From assembly GCA_913064955.1 (NCBI GenBank), contig CAJYBK010000004.1, positions 1 to 37,061 of the forward strand: a DNA stretch of 37,061 nt, read 5' to 3'. Positions 35,715 to 37,061 of the stretch are shown one piece after another (the stretch's first letter is position 1; every line of letters begins with the position of its first letter). This stretch comes from an uncultured Flavobacteriales bacterium (GTDB taxonomy: Bacteria; Bacteroidota; Bacteroidia; Flavobacteriales_D; Parvicellaceae). The notes under the pieces were generated by a model. That model ran no database searches. It saw nothing but the letters and a program-made list of their open reading frames with translations, and was not told the origin of the DNA. A program made the translations under genes and the position numbers.

Positions 35715-36656
35715 ATGCTAAGATCATTTATTACCTGGACTATTCTATCATTAACTTTGGTTGCAAACGCACAAGAAAAGGGAAACAAGAGAATATTAGA
35801 CACTCTTATGGCAGGAAACGATTCAATCGTCATATTCGCAGACAAAAGTTGGGAATATATCAAAATGTTGAATTTTGACGGAGTTACCAACCCCTATTTA
35901 AGTGCTTTAGCCACTGAACTCGGATGGAAAGAAGACTGGGTTAATAACGTTCCCTATACTTATGATAATGATCTATCTAAATTAGAAGACACTGTATGGC
36001 TTTGTATTGTAGATGATGACAATAATGAATTCTGCATGCCGCACCCTGGAATGGTCACTTCGACCTTCAAGTATCGAGGTAAAAGATTCCACTATGGAAT
36101 TGATGTAGACCTAGACACTGGAGACACCTTGGTTTCCGCTTTTAATGGAATTGTAAGGTATGCTCAATTCAACGATGGAGGGTTTGGTAATTTGATTATC
36201 ATTAGACATTACAACGGTTTAGAAACCTATTATGCTCACTTATCTAAATTACTTGTCTCGCCTAATCAAGAAGTAAAAGCTGGAGATCCGATTGGTTTAG
36301 GAGGAAATACTGGAAAGTCTTATGGAGATCATTTGCATTTTGAAGTAAGATTATATGGTAATGCGCTTGACCCAGAAACAATTATTGATTTCGAAAAAAA
36401 CGAACTTAAAAAGAATAACCTCTTGATAAACGGTCAAATGTTTAGTTATAGTAAATCAAGTAAAAGCTATTCTTCAAGTTCTTCTAGCAAGAGTTCCTCA
36501 ACGGACAAAAACGCTTCAGTTCACAAAGTAACTTCAGGTGATTCACTGTATTATATCGCATTGAAATATGGTACTACGGTAGACAAACTTTGCAAATTAA
36601 ATGGCATTAAGAAAACCGACATTCTTCATATTGGTGATAAGATTAAATTGAAGTAG
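35715..36656 (+). CDS. Secreted M23 family metallopeptidase with C-terminal LysM domain
   Basis: 313 residues. The signal peptide ends near VANAQ (20). The LytM-type peptidase (about 110-225) has the zinc ligands H126 and D130 in HYGID, H175 in YYAHLSKL, and the HLH pair (H206, H208) in GDHLHFEVR, so it should be active. A Ser/Lys-rich linker (about 244-265) leads to a LysM domain (268-312: HKVTSGDSLYYIALKYGTT ... HIGDKIKLK) that binds peptidoglycan. It probably cuts peptide cross-links in the cell wall. The stop codon is directly followed by a heptanucleotide repeat. Confidence 0.95.
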   Translation: MLRSFITWTILSLTLVANAQEKGNKRILDTLMAGNDSIVIFADKSWEYIKMLNFDGVTNPYLSALATELGWKEDWVNNVPYTYDNDLSKLEDTVWLCIVDDDNNEFCMPHPGMVTSTFKYRGKRFHYGIDVDLDTGDTLVSAFNGIVRYAQFNDGGFGNLIIIRHYNGLETYYAHLSKLLVSPNQEVKAGDPIGLGGNTGKSYGDHLHFEVRLYGNALDPETIIDFEKNELKKNNLLINGQMFSYSKSSKSYSSSSSSKSSSTDKNASVHKVTSGDSLYYIALKYGTTVDKLCKLNGIKKTDILHIGDKIKLK

Positions 36657-36711
36657 ATGCTTGATGCTTGATGCTTGATGCTTGATGCTTGATGCTTGAT
36701 GCTTGATGCTT
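36656..36711 (+). repeat. Perfect heptanucleotide tandem repeat (GATGCTT)x8
   Basis: Eight exact copies of GATGCTT (56 bp) start at the last base of the M23 peptidase stop codon. Exact identity suggests recent slippage. On the plus strand each unit contains ATG and TGA, so no long frame forms. The reverse strand has no stops within the repeat. Confidence 0.97.
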
Positions 36712-36777
36712 GAAAGATTGTCATTTGTTTTTTTAGGGATACCCTATATGGGAAAATATCTATCACGAGTTTTCAAT

Positions 36778-36813
36778 AAAAAAATCCCCAACCAACTAAA
36801 TGATTGAGGATTT
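36778..36813 (-). terminator. mscL: Rho-independent terminator of mscL
   Basis: On the minus strand AAATCCTCAATCA pairs with TGGTTGGGGATTT around a 6-nt loop, with two G-T wobbles, and is followed by a run of seven T. It lies about 22 nt after the mscL stop. Confidence 0.75.
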
Positions 36814-36835
36814 CTAATTAAAACTAATTGAAATA

Positions 36836-37061
36836 TTACTTCTTAAGTAAATCTCTAATCTCTCCTAAAAGAACTTCTTCTTTAGATGGTGCTGGTGGAG
36901 CAGCTGGTGCTTCCTCTTTCTTTTTCTTTGTTTTGTTGTATGCTTTTACAATCATAAACAATACAAATCCAACGATAATTAAACTGATAATAGTATCAAT
37001 CCAAGCCCCATATTGTAACAAGTTAGCTGGTACCGCTTCAACAGCTGCAACTGCCTCTACA
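36836..37061 (-). CDS. mscL: Large-conductance mechanosensitive channel, C-terminal part (5' partial)
   Basis: About 75 C-terminal residues are visible. The frame stays open to the right edge, so the first helix and most of the periplasmic loop are outside the window. The loop end ([14 protein letters not shown]), the second helix ([22 protein letters not shown]), a lysine cluster, the Ala/Pro hinge ([14 protein letters not shown]) and the amphipathic tail [12 protein letters not shown] match MscL well. It is a pentameric channel that opens under high membrane tension to protect against osmotic shock. Confidence 0.93.
   Translation of the reverse strand, partial: VEAVAAVEAVPANLLQYGAWIDTIISLIIVGFVLFMIVKAYNKTKKKKEEAPAAPPAPSKEEVLLGEIRDLLKK

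Noticed and set aside
36731-36752. Palindrome TAGGGATACCCTA after the M23 peptidase gene as a terminator
   Set aside because: The stem is only 5 bp and no T-run follows it on the plus strand; the T-run lies before it.

Overview
The window is AT-rich bacterial DNA from a member of the Bacteroidota, most likely a Flavobacteriales relative. Four things support this: PKD proteins with gliding-motility/type IX secretion (T9SS) type B C-terminal domains, a PorP/SprF-family protein, promoters that fit the Bacteroidota consensus TTTG-N17-23-TAnnTTTG, and little sign of Shine-Dalgarno sites, with TTG/GTG starts and overlapping genes instead. Most of the window is ordinary chromosome. No rRNA, tRNA, CRISPR array, phage or classical insertion sequence was seen.

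Layout. 1-5238 (+): a surface module made of a large PKD-repeat adhesin cut by the left edge, a TPR/PD40 lipoprotein-like or periplasmic protein, and a PorP/SprF protein. 5379-7059 (+): an ECF sigma factor overlapping a membrane protein that looks like an anti-sigma factor at its N-terminus but carries a PKD domain and a T9SS type B-like domain outside the membrane. 7071-12181 (-): a very large DUF2723 membrane protein and a NodB-type polysaccharide deacetylase. 12287-15179 (-): ribBA with a promoter and terminator, and a DUF4139 protein. 15298-16134 (+): an unknown secreted protein with a possible His/Cys dyad. 16197-16940: a small DUF559 nuclease gene framed by two paired GC-rich palindromic repeat elements, the most mobile-looking part of the window.

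16961-20693 (-): a compact marR / nitroreductase / metallophosphoesterase / MATE operon with a palindromic operator over its promoter, then asd (-) and a PAS-SpoIIE phosphatase (-) with a long leader. 23278-24663 (+): mnmE. 24720-25328 (-): a regulator of the WYL type that seems to lack the WYL core. 25430-25897 (+): TspO. 25894-30441 (-): alaS, a family 2 glycosyltransferase and a serine hydrolase. 30580-33960: two unknown envelope proteins, a methyltransferase and a lipoprotein. 34023-36656 (+): an uncharacterised three-gene envelope module followed by an M23/LysM peptidase. The window ends with a heptanucleotide tandem repeat, a terminator and the C-terminal part of mscL, cut by the right edge.

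The points most worth following up are the DUF559 nuclease with its flanking repeat pairs, the sigma/anti-sigma pair whose sensor resembles a T9SS cargo signal, the caspase-like dyad candidate, and several promoters so close to start codons that leaderless transcripts are predicted.
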